A stretch of 64,000 bases of DNA from NCBI RefSeq assembly GCF_003130075.1, contig NZ_NRCW01000003.1, positions 62,001 through 126,000 on the forward strand. Direction: 5' to 3'. Within the stretch, counting starts at the first letter, position 1. Every line of letters begins with the position of its first letter. Position numbers and translations under genes: made by a program. The notes beneath the pieces are model-generated. The model worked only from the letters and a program-made list of their open reading frames with translations. It was not told where the DNA came from and ran no database searches. Source of the stretch: Aggregatibacter segnis. GTDB lineage: Bacteria > Pseudomonadota > Gammaproteobacteria > Enterobacterales > Pasteurellaceae. Shown here piece after piece: positions 1 through 8,762 of the stretch.

Positions 1-618
1 GACTTAATTGACGATGACACGGATAACGTCTATCAAGCGATTCGTTCAGGAGGTCGTGGACAAATTCTGGTTTGTTCCCATTTTGGCAATATCGAGATTT
101 GTCGTGCGTTGGTCGATAATCCAAATCATAGCAATTTTAAGTTAAACATTTTGGTGCATAACCGTCATGCACAAGCCTTTAATGAATCTCTCGAAAAGGC
201 GGGCGCTTCCTCCTTGCCATTAATTCAAGTGGAGGATTTGGATGCGGCAAAAATGTTGGAGCTACATGAACGGCTTAAACGTGGCGAGTGGATTGCGATT
301 GCAGCCGATCGCGTGCCGGTACGTGGTGATAAAACGCAAAAAGTGGATTTCTTAGGTGCTCAGGCTTCTTTTCCGAAAGGTGTTTGGCTAATGGCAAGTT
401 TACTGAAAGCACCGATTAATACGATCTTTTGCTTAAAAAAATGGGGCGACTATCATTTAAAATTGCGTCATTTTTCCGGCCCTATCGAGGGGCACGGAAA
501 GCAACGTGCTGAGAATATTGAACAGGCAATGCAACGCTATGCGGATTTATTAGCGCAAGAATGTGCCGAAAACCCGTTGTATTGGTTCAATTTTTACGAT
601 TTTTGGGAAGATGATTAA
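1..618 (+). CDS. Lysophospholipid/lipid A-type acyltransferase, 5' partial
   Basis: The reading frame is open from the first base, so the true start lies upstream of the window. The visible 205 residues include HFGNIE near residue 27, the H-x4-D/E catalytic motif of the LpxL/LPLAT acyltransferase superfamily, and a later AADRVPV segment that often follows in this family. It stands at the head of the visible aryl polyene-type operon, with the thioesterase gene starting 1 base after its stop. Family members in such clusters are thought to move the finished polyene acyl chain onto a lipid or sugar anchor at the inner membrane; that role here is inferred from context. Confidence 0.85.
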   Translation, partial: DLIDDDTDNVYQAIRSGGRGQILVCSHFGNIEICRALVDNPNHSNFKLNILVHNRHAQAFNESLEKAGASSLPLIQVEDLDAAKMLELHERLKRGEWIAIAADRVPVRGDKTQKVDFLGAQASFPKGVWLMASLLKAPINTIFCLKKWGDYHLKLRHFSGPIEGHGKQRAENIEQAMQRYADLLAQECAENPLYWFNFYDFWEDD

Positions 619-619
619 A

Positions 620-1072
620 ATGTTAAGAAAGAAAAAACATGTTTATTGTCACCATGCTTCTGAATATGAAATCCAGTTTTTTGATGTGGATTCCATGAAT
701 ATTATGTGGCATGGGCATTATGTGAAATATTTGGAAATGGCGCGTTGTGCCTTTTTAGACGAAATTCATTACACCTACGACGTAATGAAAGAAAAAGGCT
801 ACGGTTGGCCTATCGTCCAGTTGAATTTGAAATATGTGAAACCGGCGTTGTTTCGCCAAAAAATTCGTGTGGAGCTTGCGTTGGTGGAATATGAAACCTG
901 CATTCGCATTGATTATATTATTCGTGATATTGCAACGAACGAGAAACTCACTGCGGGTAGCACAACGCAAGTGGCCGTAGAAATTAAAAGCGGAGAGATG
1001 CAGCTGCAGACACCGCCTTGTTGGCGAAGTGCGGTGGAAAATCACCCGAGTTTTCAACAGGAGAACGCATAA
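620..1072 (+). CDS. Hotdog-fold acyl-CoA/ACP thioesterase (4HBT family)
   Basis: About 150 residues of a 4-hydroxybenzoyl-CoA thioesterase-like hotdog protein. The segment FFDVDSMNIMWHGHYVKYLE (residues 20-39) matches the family pattern in which an Asp (22 or 24) precedes a Trp/Tyr-containing helix. The ATG at 620 has GGAAG nine bases upstream, inside the end of the acyltransferase gene; an in-frame ATG at 611 is an alternative. The stop overlaps the ATG of the LolA-like gene by one base (TAATG), indicating translational coupling. In aryl polyene clusters such an enzyme probably releases or edits acyl-ACP intermediates. Confidence 0.85.
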   Translation: MLRKKKHVYCHHASEYEIQFFDVDSMNIMWHGHYVKYLEMARCAFLDEIHYTYDVMKEKGYGWPIVQLNLKYVKPALFRQKIRVELALVEYETCIRIDYIIRDIATNEKLTAGSTTQVAVEIKSGEMQLQTPPCWRSAVENHPSFQQENA

Positions 1073-1656
1073 TGCGCATTTTATTGGCTATTTGTTTATT
1101 GTGGCTGAGTCCGTTGAGTTGGGCGTTTTCTGAAAATGAACTCATTACTTTGTTGCAAACTCCACAAAACGTACAAGGTGATTTTACTCAGCAGCGTTTT
1201 CTGAAATCTTTAAATAAGCCAATTACCACCCAAGGTAAATTTGTCTTATTGGCACAGAAAGGGCTTTTATGGCAAATGGAAAAACCCTTTACTAATCAGC
1301 TCCGTGTAAAAAAAGACGGCATTATGCAATGGGACGGGAAGCAATGGGTGGCAAATGGAAAAATGGGACAGGCGGAACAAATTAGCTTGTTCCTCGGTTT
1401 GTTGTCAGGGGATATTTCCGGGTTAAAAACGCAATTTGATGCAACGCTGGTTGGTGAAGCGAAAAATTGGTCTTTAACGTTAACGCCAAGTTCGTTGCTG
1501 ATGAAACAGATTTTTAATCACATTGAAATTCAAGGTGATAGCGTGGTGAAAACCATTGTATTAGATGAAAAACAAGGAGATAAAACTCAAATTCATTTTG
1601 ACAATGTCCAACAAAACCAACCGTTAACGGCGTTTGCGCAGGCGGCGTTGGAATAA
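1072..1656 (+). CDS. LolA-like outer-membrane lipoprotein carrier domain protein
   Basis: A 194-residue protein with a clear signal peptide (MRILLAICLLWLSPLSWA) and a LolA-type body: the DFTQQRFLKSLNKPI segment, the GLLWQMEKPF strand and the hydrophobic half-barrel pattern. It is not housekeeping lolA, because it sits between the thioesterase and MMPL exporter genes of the aryl polyene operon, where a periplasmic lipid-binding carrier is standard. It presumably shuttles the polyene lipid from the inner to the outer membrane. The start at 1072 gives the signal peptide directly after GGAG (1059-1062); the frame is open upstream to 1018, but that would bury the signal. Confidence 0.85.
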   Translation: MRILLAICLLWLSPLSWAFSENELITLLQTPQNVQGDFTQQRFLKSLNKPITTQGKFVLLAQKGLLWQMEKPFTNQLRVKKDGIMQWDGKQWVANGKMGQAEQISLFLGLLSGDISGLKTQFDATLVGEAKNWSLTLTPSSLLMKQIFNHIEIQGDSVVKTIVLDEKQGDKTQIHFDNVQQNQPLTAFAQAALE

Positions 1657-1662
1657 AAAACG

Positions 1663-3936
1663 ATGAAAAAATCCACCGCACTTGCCTTTCTTTATGCTTC
1701 ATTTTTACTGATCACCTTGTTGCTGTTTGGCTACGCTGTGAAGCAAGGCCATTGGCTACAAACGGATTTGCGCGCTTTATTGCCGCAAGAACAAGGCTGG
1801 TCGTCTTGGCAGGCGAAGGCGGATCAACATCAAGAAGAACAACTTAATCAACAAGTGATTTTGCTGGTCGGTCATTCGGATGCGCGAACCGCCTTTACAT
1901 TAAATGCGTCTGTGGCGCAACAATGGCGGGAAAGTAGGTTGTTTGTTCAGGTCAATGACCGAATGCAGCCGGATATCGATGTGCTACGTAATGAAATCAA
2001 ACATCTACGTTTAGCCACCTTGCCTCAAGAGATTCGTCAGCAGTTATTAACGGCACCCCAAGTTTATTTCCAACAATATGCGGAACAATTGCTCAACCCT
2101 TTTACCCAAAGTAATTTATTGTCTTTAGAGCAAGATTGGCTAGGGTTGGGGCGTTTTGTTTTGCCACAGGCGAAAACACAAAGTCGTCTTCAATGGAATG
2201 CGACAAATGGCATGCTTTATGTGACGGAAAATGATCAAACATGGGTGTTGTTACGAGGCGTATTGCGACAGAGTAGTTTGATTAATCCATCTGTTAATTT
2301 GACCGCACTTTTGGCGCAAAATCGTCTTCAAATTGAAGAAAATAAGGGGCAAATGCGTGCTGCCGGTGCGGCGTTATTTGCGGCTCATGCCAAAGTGAAA
2401 GCAGAACAAGAAAGCACTTTCATGAGTATCTTGGGCATTAGTCTGACCTTATTGTTGTTGCTATTTACGTTTCGAACCTTTCGTGTGCTTTGGTTGTTTT
2501 TGCCGATCTTAGCCGGTATGTTAAGTGGCGTGACGGCAACGGTGTACGCATTTGGACAAATTCATATTTTAACCCTTGTTATCGGCACCAGTTTAATCGG
2601 TGTGCTCATTGATTTCCCGCTCCATTGGCTTTCATCTTCACTTTCTCATATTACTTGGAACGCCGCGCAGACCATGCGGAAATTGCGTTTTACCTTTTTG
2701 ATTAGCCTATTGGTGACGTTGCTTGGCTATGGCTTGTTGGGTTTTACGGTGCTTCCGGTATTAAAACAAACCGCACTTTTTTCTGCCGTAGCGCTGATTG
2801 CTGCTATGTTAGCGACCTTGCTCTTTTTGCCGCCACTATTCCGTCATTATCAGGCTAAACCTTTACCTTTCCGCCCTAAAGTGCGGTCGATTTTTACGCT
2901 GTTTTTACACTACAAATTCGGCATTTTTGCGAAAAGCATCGCTTTGCTTTTTGTTGCGGCAGGGTTGTTTCAATCAAGTTGGCGCGATGATATTCGCGAA
3001 TGGGTTGCTATGCCGCAGGGAATGCTGATGGAAGCAAAGCAAATCAGTGAGTTAACGGGCATTGACTTAGGGAATCGTTATTTCTTGGTGCTTGCAGAGA
3101 ATGATGATGAATTACTGGAAAAAGAGACTGTCTTGACTCAGCAACTAGAGGTGCAAAATATTCCGTACCGAGCCTTATCTCAATGGATTATGTCAACAAA
3201 CCAACAGCAGCAATTTATTCAGCAATTCACTGCGGCGGTCCAACCGCAAGATTATGCTGTGTTGCAAGATATTGGGATTCCTTCGGAAACCATTCAAACC
3301 GCTTTGGCAGCGTTAGGCTCGGAAACACCTATATCCTTGTCTTCTGCCTTGCAGCAACAAATCGGGCAGGCGTGGCAAACATTATATTTAGGTCATTTGG
3401 TGCCGGGGAAAGTTGCAGGTATCGTTCAGATTGTCGGTCAATCGGCCTTTCCATTAGAAAATTTGTCCAATCAGCAAGATATCTTTTGGACGGATAAACG
3501 ATCGCATTTGAATCAGGCATTTCAAACCACTCGTGATCAGGCAGCCTGGCTTAAAGCAATGTCATTTTTGTTTGCCGGTTTATTGTTATGGCGTTTCTTT
3601 GGTGTGAAAAAGACGGTGACCATGTTATTGCCACTATTGTGTGCCATTGTGTTGACGATAGCCATTTTCGGCTGGGTAGGTTGGCCAATCAGTTTATTTA
3701 CGATGTTCGGCTTGTTATTGGTGTCTGCCATCGGGATTGATTATACCGCCTATATGCAAACGGCAAATGAACCTTTATACGGTAAGTACATTGCGGTATT
3801 ATTGGCGGCAACCACAACGCTCATTTCCTTTGTTTTACTGGGCTTAAGCTCGACACCTGCTATCGCCTCTTTTGGTTTAAGCGTCAGTCTTGGTGTGTTA
3901 TTCAGTGTTATCATTACGTTTAAAATGTTGCGGTAA
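1663..3936 (+). CDS. MMPL/RND-type membrane exporter
   Basis: A 757-residue integral membrane protein with the two-fold MMPL layout: an N-terminal helix, a periplasmic domain (about residues 30-250), a bundle of helices (about 252-410), a second periplasmic domain (about 430-630) and a second bundle to the end. The GIDYTAY segment near residue 700 resembles the charged-residue motif that carries protons in MMPL/RND transporters, and LIGVLIDFPLHW is its counterpart in the first half. It lies 6 bases after the LolA-like gene and 6 bases before a lipoprotein gene, so it most likely extracts the polyene lipid from the inner membrane for that carrier. Confidence 0.88.
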   Translation: MKKSTALAFLYASFLLITLLLFGYAVKQGHWLQTDLRALLPQEQGWSSWQAKADQHQEEQLNQQVILLVGHSDARTAFTLNASVAQQWRESRLFVQVNDRMQPDIDVLRNEIKHLRLATLPQEIRQQLLTAPQVYFQQYAEQLLNPFTQSNLLSLEQDWLGLGRFVLPQAKTQSRLQWNATNGMLYVTENDQTWVLLRGVLRQSSLINPSVNLTALLAQNRLQIEENKGQMRAAGAALFAAHAKVKAEQESTFMSILGISLTLLLLLFTFRTFRVLWLFLPILAGMLSGVTATVYAFGQIHILTLVIGTSLIGVLIDFPLHWLSSSLSHITWNAAQTMRKLRFTFLISLLVTLLGYGLLGFTVLPVLKQTALFSAVALIAAMLATLLFLPPLFRHYQAKPLPFRPKVRSIFTLFLHYKFGIFAKSIALLFVAAGLFQSSWRDDIREWVAMPQGMLMEAKQISELTGIDLGNRYFLVLAENDDELLEKETVLTQQLEVQNIPYRALSQWIMSTNQQQQFIQQFTAAVQPQDYAVLQDIGIPSETIQTALAALGSETPISLSSALQQQIGQAWQTLYLGHLVPGKVAGIVQIVGQSAFPLENLSNQQDIFWTDKRSHLNQAFQTTRDQAAWLKAMSFLFAGLLLWRFFGVKKTVTMLLPLLCAIVLTIAIFGWVGWPISLFTMFGLLLVSAIGIDYTAYMQTANEPLYGKYIAVLLAATTTLISFVLLGLSSTPAIASFGLSVSLGVLFSVIITFKMLR

Positions 3937-3942
3937 GGAAGT

Positions 3943-4419
3943 ATGAAATATTGTTTAATTCTCTTTTTTGCCATGCTAACGGCGTGTAGCACATTACCAA
4001 CGGTAAAACAGTTACCGGCGCATCAAGGCATTCGAATCTTTAAAGTCGAACAAGTGACGGCTGAAAATCAATTACAGCAAGCCAGTTTGTTAACCTTACA
4101 AATGGATGCGCAACAATGGCGTTGGGTGCAAACGGATCCGCTTGGTGCACCGTTAGCGAGAGTAATTTTAACTAAACAAGGGTGGCAAAATGACGGTTTT
4201 GTTATGCCGAATCAACAGGCTCGTCAGCTCTTTTCCGCCCTTTCTACGGCATTAAACCCGCAGCAACCTTTATTTGATTTTAGCGCTGTTCAGCCTATTT
4301 CAAACGGCGCAGATTATTTTGTTAAACAGAAAAAAGTATGGCAAATCAGACAATTGCCATCCATGATTGAAATCGATTTGTCGGATCATAGCCATTGGCG
4401 AATCGAGGAACTAAATTAA
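3943..4419 (+). CDS. DUF3261-type outer-membrane lipoprotein
   Basis: A 158-residue lipoprotein: the lipobox LTAC (cysteine 15) follows a short hydrophobic signal. Residue 16 is Ser, not Asp, so Lol-dependent outer-membrane localisation is expected. The body (QWRWVQTDPLGAPLARVIL) resembles the DUF3261 proteins found next to MMPL exporters in aryl polyene operons. With the LolA-like protein it may form a LolA/LolB-like relay for the pigment lipid. The biochemical function is not established; the assignment rests on lipobox, size and position. Confidence 0.8.
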   Translation: MKYCLILFFAMLTACSTLPTVKQLPAHQGIRIFKVEQVTAENQLQQASLLTLQMDAQQWRWVQTDPLGAPLARVILTKQGWQNDGFVMPNQQARQLFSALSTALNPQQPLFDFSAVQPISNGADYFVKQKKVWQIRQLPSMIEIDLSDHSHWRIEELN

Positions 4420-4426
4420 GAGAAAA

Positions 4427-5650
4427 ATGACCGCACTTTATTTAAGCAAACCGGCAATCCTAAGTAGTCTAGGTGAAGGTATCGAGAGACATGTTCTGCA
4501 TTTACTCAATGCCGAGGATTCGCCACTAAAACTTTCCGAGCGTGCTTTTCATATTTATGGGCTAGAAGGAAAACCACGTGTCTTTGGCGAAGTGAATGTT
4601 TCTTTACGTCCTTTCCCACGGAATTTACCGGAAATCCATGTGAGCCGTAACAATCAATTACTGTGGCATTGTTTGGCGCAGATAGAAGATCAGATCGCGT
4701 CAGTCATTCAACGTTTTGGAAAACATCGTATTGCCGTAGTAATTGGCACATCGACAACCGGCGTTGATGAAAATATTCCGGTGTTTAAATATGCGGCACA
4801 GCATCATGATTGGTCGAGTGAACGCTTTAAACAACAGCAACAATATTTTTCCGCACCAGCTGATTTTGTCGCCTACCAATATGGTTTGGAAGGGCTAACT
4901 TACGGTATTTCTACTGCCTGTACTTCCGGCGCAAAAGCCTTAATCAGTGCCGCGCGTTTGTTAAATGCCGGCTTGTGTGATGCGGTGATTTGCGGTGGTG
5001 TGGATGCACTTTCCCCGCTTACAATCAGCGGTTTTTCCTCTTTGTCTGTGTTGTCCGATAAGCGTTCTAACCCGCTTTCGGTTAATCGTGATGGCATCAA
5101 TCTTGGTGAAGGCGCCGCTGTTTTTATCATGACACGAGAAAAATCAGAGGAAAGCAACATTGCGTTGTTAGGTTATGGCGCAAGCAGTGATGCTTATCAT
5201 ATGTCGTCTCCGCATCCTGAAGGTGAGGGCGCGATTGCTGCGTTTCGTGCTGCACTGAACTCAGCCAAATTAGCAGCGGATGAAATAGGTTGGATTAATT
5301 TACACGGCACTGGCACAGTACATAACGACCAAATGGAAACCTTAGCGGTTCATCAGGTGTTTGGCGATGACACGCCATGTACTACAACTAAACCCTATAC
5401 AGGGCATACTCTTGGTGCGGCTGGGGCTGTAGAGGCTGCGATTGTATGGGGTATTATCGATCGTACATTAAATCCAACAGGTAAGTTGCCGGCACAATTG
5501 TGGGATCATCAGACCGATGCCGCATTGCCGGTAATAAATATCACCCATGAACAAAGTCAGTGGGCTAAGTCACAACGCATTGGGGCGAGCAGTTCTTTTG
5601 CTTTTGGTGGAAATAATACCGTATTGATTTTAGGGGAACGACATGGCTGA
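4427..5650 (+). CDS. Beta-ketoacyl-ACP synthase (FabF/KAS II type), aryl polyene
   Basis: A 407-residue condensing enzyme with a complete Cys-His-His triad: STACTSG (Cys165), NLHGTG (His293) and YTGHTLGAAG (His327). It elongates an acyl-ACP by malonyl condensation. The stop codon lies inside the next gene (8-base overlap), so translation of the dehydratase is coupled. Together with that dehydratase, the ketoreductase at 6136 and the ketosynthase at 6904 it makes an iterative discrete type II synthase that lacks an enoyl reductase, which is what a conjugated polyene requires. Confidence 0.92.
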   Translation: MTALYLSKPAILSSLGEGIERHVLHLLNAEDSPLKLSERAFHIYGLEGKPRVFGEVNVSLRPFPRNLPEIHVSRNNQLLWHCLAQIEDQIASVIQRFGKHRIAVVIGTSTTGVDENIPVFKYAAQHHDWSSERFKQQQQYFSAPADFVAYQYGLEGLTYGISTACTSGAKALISAARLLNAGLCDAVICGGVDALSPLTISGFSSLSVLSDKRSNPLSVNRDGINLGEGAAVFIMTREKSEESNIALLGYGASSDAYHMSSPHPEGEGAIAAFRAALNSAKLAADEIGWINLHGTGTVHNDQMETLAVHQVFGDDTPCTTTKPYTGHTLGAAGAVEAAIVWGIIDRTLNPTGKLPAQLWDHQTDAALPVINITHEQSQWAKSQRIGASSSFAFGGNNTVLILGERHG

Positions 5651-6086
5651 TTTAACCTGTCCGATAACAGACATTGCACCTTTGGTGCCGCACAGTGGCA
5701 AAATGATTATGCTGGACAAAATTCTTGATTTTGGTACGGATTTTTTGATTGCCGAGATGGAGGTTCGACCGAATAACCTTTTTCTCCAGGGGGAGAGACT
5801 GCCTAGTTTTTTAGGGGCGGAAATTATGGCGCAAGGCGTTGCTGCCTGGGATGGCTGTAAATGTGCGCAACTCGGAAAACCCATCGGATTAGGGTACTGG
5901 CTGGGTTCACGTAAATTAAGTATTCATCAGCCTTATATTGCTATGGGCAGTAAATTACGTATTCAAATTAAGCTTTCCATTGAAGATGCTTCCGGTTTCG
6001 GCGTGTTCGATTGCCAATTAATCGATGTTAACAGTCAACAGATTATCGTGGAAGGCGCATTAAATGTCTTCAGACCGCAAGCGTAA
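5643..6086 (+). CDS. 3-hydroxyacyl-ACP dehydratase, hotdog fold (ApeP-like)
   Basis: A 147-residue single-hotdog dehydratase. PHSGKMIMLD places the catalytic His at 17, and LGAEIMAQ places the acidic partner at Glu60, the FabA/FabZ-type His-Glu/Asp pair. It removes water from 3-hydroxyacyl-ACP to give each trans double bond of the polyene. It overlaps the preceding ketosynthase gene by 8 bases and is followed after 49 bases by the ketoreductase gene; that gap contains an uptake-signal core. The weak FabZ resemblance elsewhere is typical of dehydratases in aryl polyene clusters. Confidence 0.87.
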   Translation: MADLTCPITDIAPLVPHSGKMIMLDKILDFGTDFLIAEMEVRPNNLFLQGERLPSFLGAEIMAQGVAAWDGCKCAQLGKPIGLGYWLGSRKLSIHQPYIAMGSKLRIQIKLSIEDASGFGVFDCQLIDVNSQQIIVEGALNVFRPQA

Positions 6087-6135
6087 ATTCATCGTTAAAA
6101 ACCACCGCACTTTTTATCTAATCTAAGGAATTTAT

Positions 6136-6864
6136 ATGAGTGAAACAGTTTTAATCACAGGTTCTAGCCGAGGTATTGGCAAGGCGATTGCCTTACAGTT
6201 GGCACAGTCAGGCTTTGACATTGTGGTACATTGCCGTAGTCGAGTGGAAGAGGCGGAAGAGGTTGCAAAGGCTGTTCGCGAATTGGGGCAACGTGCTCGC
6301 GTATTACAGTTTGATGTCAGTCATCGCGCGGAGGTCGCAGAAAAACTACTTGCCGATGTGGAAGAGAGCGGTGCTTACTACGGTGTGGTGCTGAATGCAG
6401 GACTCACCCGTGATAACGCATTTCCAGCCTTAACCGAAGAGGACTGGGATCAAGTATTGCGTACGAATTTGGATGGTTTTTACAATGTATTACATCCGAT
6501 TATGATGCCTATGATTCGCCGCCGCAAAGCAGGGCGTATTGTTTGTATTACATCGGTTTCTGGCTTAATCGGCAATCGTGGTCAGGTCAATTATAGTGCT
6601 TCCAAAGCCGGGATTATCGGTGCGGCGAAGGCGCTTGCAGTGGAATTAGCAAAACGTAAAATTACGGTAAACTGTGTGGCACCGGGATTAATTGATACGG
6701 ATATTCTGGATGAAAATGTGCCTATTGATGAAATTCTAAAAGTGATTCCGGCAGGGCGAATGGGCGAGCCGGAAGAAGTGGCACATGCGGTAGATTTTCT
6801 CATGGATGAAAAAGCGGCTTACATCACCCGCCAAGTGATCGCCGTGAATGGCGGTTTATGCTAA
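6136..6864 (+). CDS. 3-ketoacyl-ACP reductase, SDR family (FabG paralogue)
   Basis: A 242-residue classical short-chain dehydrogenase. It has TGSSRGIG (residues 8-15) for NADP(H), NAG at 87-89, and the catalytic Ser140, Tyr153 and Lys157 in the YSASK context. It reduces the beta-keto group formed by the neighbouring ketosynthases. It differs from housekeeping FabG in its surroundings: ketosynthase and dehydratase genes on one side and another ketosynthase on the other. AAGGA at 6125-6129 supports the ATG at 6136. Confidence 0.92.
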   Translation: MSETVLITGSSRGIGKAIALQLAQSGFDIVVHCRSRVEEAEEVAKAVRELGQRARVLQFDVSHRAEVAEKLLADVEESGAYYGVVLNAGLTRDNAFPALTEEDWDQVLRTNLDGFYNVLHPIMMPMIRRRKAGRIVCITSVSGLIGNRGQVNYSASKAGIIGAAKALAVELAKRKITVNCVAPGLIDTDILDENVPIDEILKVIPAGRMGEPEEVAHAVDFLMDEKAAYITRQVIAVNGGLC

Positions 6865-6903
6865 CGCATCTAGAAACCATGAAGACGTCAAAGAGATAAA
6901 TAA

Positions 6904-8148
6904 ATGAAACGAGTTGTGATTACGGGAATCGGCGCCGTTACTGCCTTTGGTAAAGAATGGTCGTCTGTCAAAGCGGCTTTTCAACGCAAACAAAATGCAG
7001 TGCAGGCAAAAACAGAATGGGCAGAACGTTACCCTGAGTTGGGCGCTAATCTGGGCGCCGAAATTTTAGGGTATGAGCCACCGAAACATTGGAATCGCAA
7101 ACAATTACGCAGTTTAGGACGCGTCTCTCAACTTGCTGTGGAAGCCGCTGAAAATGCGTTAGCAAATGCGGGATTATTGGATGAAAACGGCGAAATTCTG
7201 GCTTATTTAAAGGACGGCAGAATGGGCGTTGCTTGTGGTTCTTCGACAGGCTCTACCAATGATGTGCGTGACGCGGCAGAGTTGCTTATGACTGGGAAAT
7301 CTGACGGTTTTAATGCGAATACTTATGTGCGCATGATGCCGCATACCGCCGCCGCCAATATCGGTATTTTCTTAGGTTTGACCGGACGAATTATTCCTAC
7401 TTCTAGTGCGTGTTCTTCCGGTAGCCAAGGTATTGGTTATGCGTATGAATCCATCAAATACGGTTTAATTCCCATGATGTTGGCTGGCGGTGCGGAGGAG
7501 TTTTGCCCGTCGGAAGTCTATGTGTTTGATTCTTTATATGCGGCCAGCCGCAATAATGCCAATCCAGACAAAACACCACGCCCTTATGATAAAGATCGTG
7601 ATGGTTTGGTCATTGGTGAGGGTGCCGGGATTTTTGTCCTCGAAGAGTTGGAGCACGCGCTTGCCCGTAACGCTAATATTATTGCAGAAGTGGTGGGCTA
7701 TGGGGCGAATAGCGATGGTGCTCATGTGACCCGCCCGCAAAAAGACACCATGCAACGTTGCATGGAATTGGCGTTAAAAGATGCTCGTTTATCTCCGGAA
7801 CATATTGGTTATGTGAATGGACATGGTACGGCAACAGAACAAGGTGATATTGCAGAAACGCTCGCGACAGAAGCTATATTCGGTCACATTCCATTAAGTT
7901 CACAAAAAAGTTATTTAGGTCACACACTTGGGGCTTGCGGCGCATTAGAGTCTTGGTTTTCCATTGAAATGATGCGTGATGGCTGGTTTGCGCCAACCAT
8001 TAATCTAGATCATATTGATGAGCGTTGCGGCAAGTTAGATTATATTCAAGGTGATGGCCGTTATATTGACACGGATTATGTCATGAACAATAACTTTGCT
8101 TTTGGCGGTGTGAATACATCGTTAATTTTTAAACGCTGGCAGGGTTAA
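6904..8148 (+). CDS. Beta-ketoacyl-ACP synthase (FabF-like), last gene of plus operon
   Basis: A 414-residue condensing enzyme with Cys170 in SSACSSG, His307 in NGHGTA and His340 in YLGHTLGACG, so it should be active. It is the second complete ketosynthase of this operon; in characterised aryl polyene systems one such enzyme starts or primes chains while the other elongates them with a chain-length partner. Which job this one does cannot be read from the sequence. It ends the plus-strand operon just before a bidirectional hairpin terminator. Confidence 0.92.
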   Translation: MKRVVITGIGAVTAFGKEWSSVKAAFQRKQNAVQAKTEWAERYPELGANLGAEILGYEPPKHWNRKQLRSLGRVSQLAVEAAENALANAGLLDENGEILAYLKDGRMGVACGSSTGSTNDVRDAAELLMTGKSDGFNANTYVRMMPHTAAANIGIFLGLTGRIIPTSSACSSGSQGIGYAYESIKYGLIPMMLAGGAEEFCPSEVYVFDSLYAASRNNANPDKTPRPYDKDRDGLVIGEGAGIFVLEELEHALARNANIIAEVVGYGANSDGAHVTRPQKDTMQRCMELALKDARLSPEHIGYVNGHGTATEQGDIAETLATEAIFGHIPLSSQKSYLGHTLGACGALESWFSIEMMRDGWFAPTINLDHIDERCGKLDYIQGDGRYIDTDYVMNNNFAFGGVNTSLIFKRWQG

Positions 8149-8154
8149 TGTGTA

Positions 8155-8176
8155 AGGTCGGGTTCTGCCCCGACCT
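8155..8176. terminator. Bidirectional hairpin between convergent operons
   Basis: A perfect 8-bp stem (AGGTCGGG / CCCGACCT) with a 6-base loop lies between the 3' ends of the two convergent biosynthetic operons and touches the stop codon of the minus-strand gene. There is no long T-run on either side, so termination may be weak or Rho-assisted. Confidence 0.6.
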
Positions 8177-8762
8177 AGTAAAGTGCCGTTTGCACTAGAG
8201 ATAAAAAATCTTTTTCTTTCATGTTATCAGTGCTAGGTAAAACAGCTAATTTTTTGACCGCACTTTTAGCGTCTTTCGATATCACCCAAAAACATGCGCC
8301 TTCTTGTTGCTCGTTATCCGTTTCTAATACCCAACCGACGAGAGCAGATGGTATTGTGTCCTGTTCTAAATCCAATAATGCCAGTTGTAGCGGTTGCCAA
8401 ATAGTGTGTTGATTGACCGCTAAGAAGAGCGAATTCCCGTTAATTTGTAAGATTTGCGCCAGTTGGAAGGTCGCCGCATTGTTAATGTTCGCCATAAAAT
8501 CTAACGGACTTGGCAGGTTTTGTGCCGTCAGTTGGTGGAACATTTTGTCGAATTTGCTTGGCGAATTAAACGGAGAGCCTAAGTAAATTCCACTTTTTTC
8601 TGCTAAATAAGCCTTGAGGGGAAGGGCGCCAAGTAAGGCAAGTTGCGTAAACCGGCTTAAACGACGAGCATCTACGCCGTAGGTTTTCAATTCTTGACGC
8701 AAGGACTTGTCATCTTTTTGGTTACCACTGAAGTGATGGATTTGCTGAATATAATACGTCAT
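8175..8762 (-). CDS. Truncated ketosynthase-like protein lacking the active-site Cys
   Basis: A 195-residue protein that resembles the N-terminal half of a beta-ketoacyl synthase (SGIYLGSPFNSPSKFDKMF, then NINNAATFQLAQIL), but where the nucleophilic elbow should be it reads FLAVNQ, with no Cys. The His residues of the C-terminal half are absent too. Such proteins are found beside the ketosynthase in aryl polyene loci and may act as chain-length or partner subunits, which is an inference. Its ATG overlaps the stop of the upstream ketosynthase gene (ATGA), so the two are probably made in equal amounts and may form a heterodimer. Confidence 0.75.
   Translation of the reverse strand: MTYYIQQIHHFSGNQKDDKSLRQELKTYGVDARRLSRFTQLALLGALPLKAYLAEKSGIYLGSPFNSPSKFDKMFHQLTAQNLPSPLDFMANINNAATFQLAQILQINGNSLFLAVNQHTIWQPLQLALLDLEQDTIPSALVGWVLETDNEQQEGACFWVISKDAKSAVKKLAVLPSTDNMKEKDFLSLVQTALY

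Noticed and set aside
1018-1071. Extension of the LolA-like ORF
   Set aside because: It would hide the signal peptide and overlaps the thioesterase gene.
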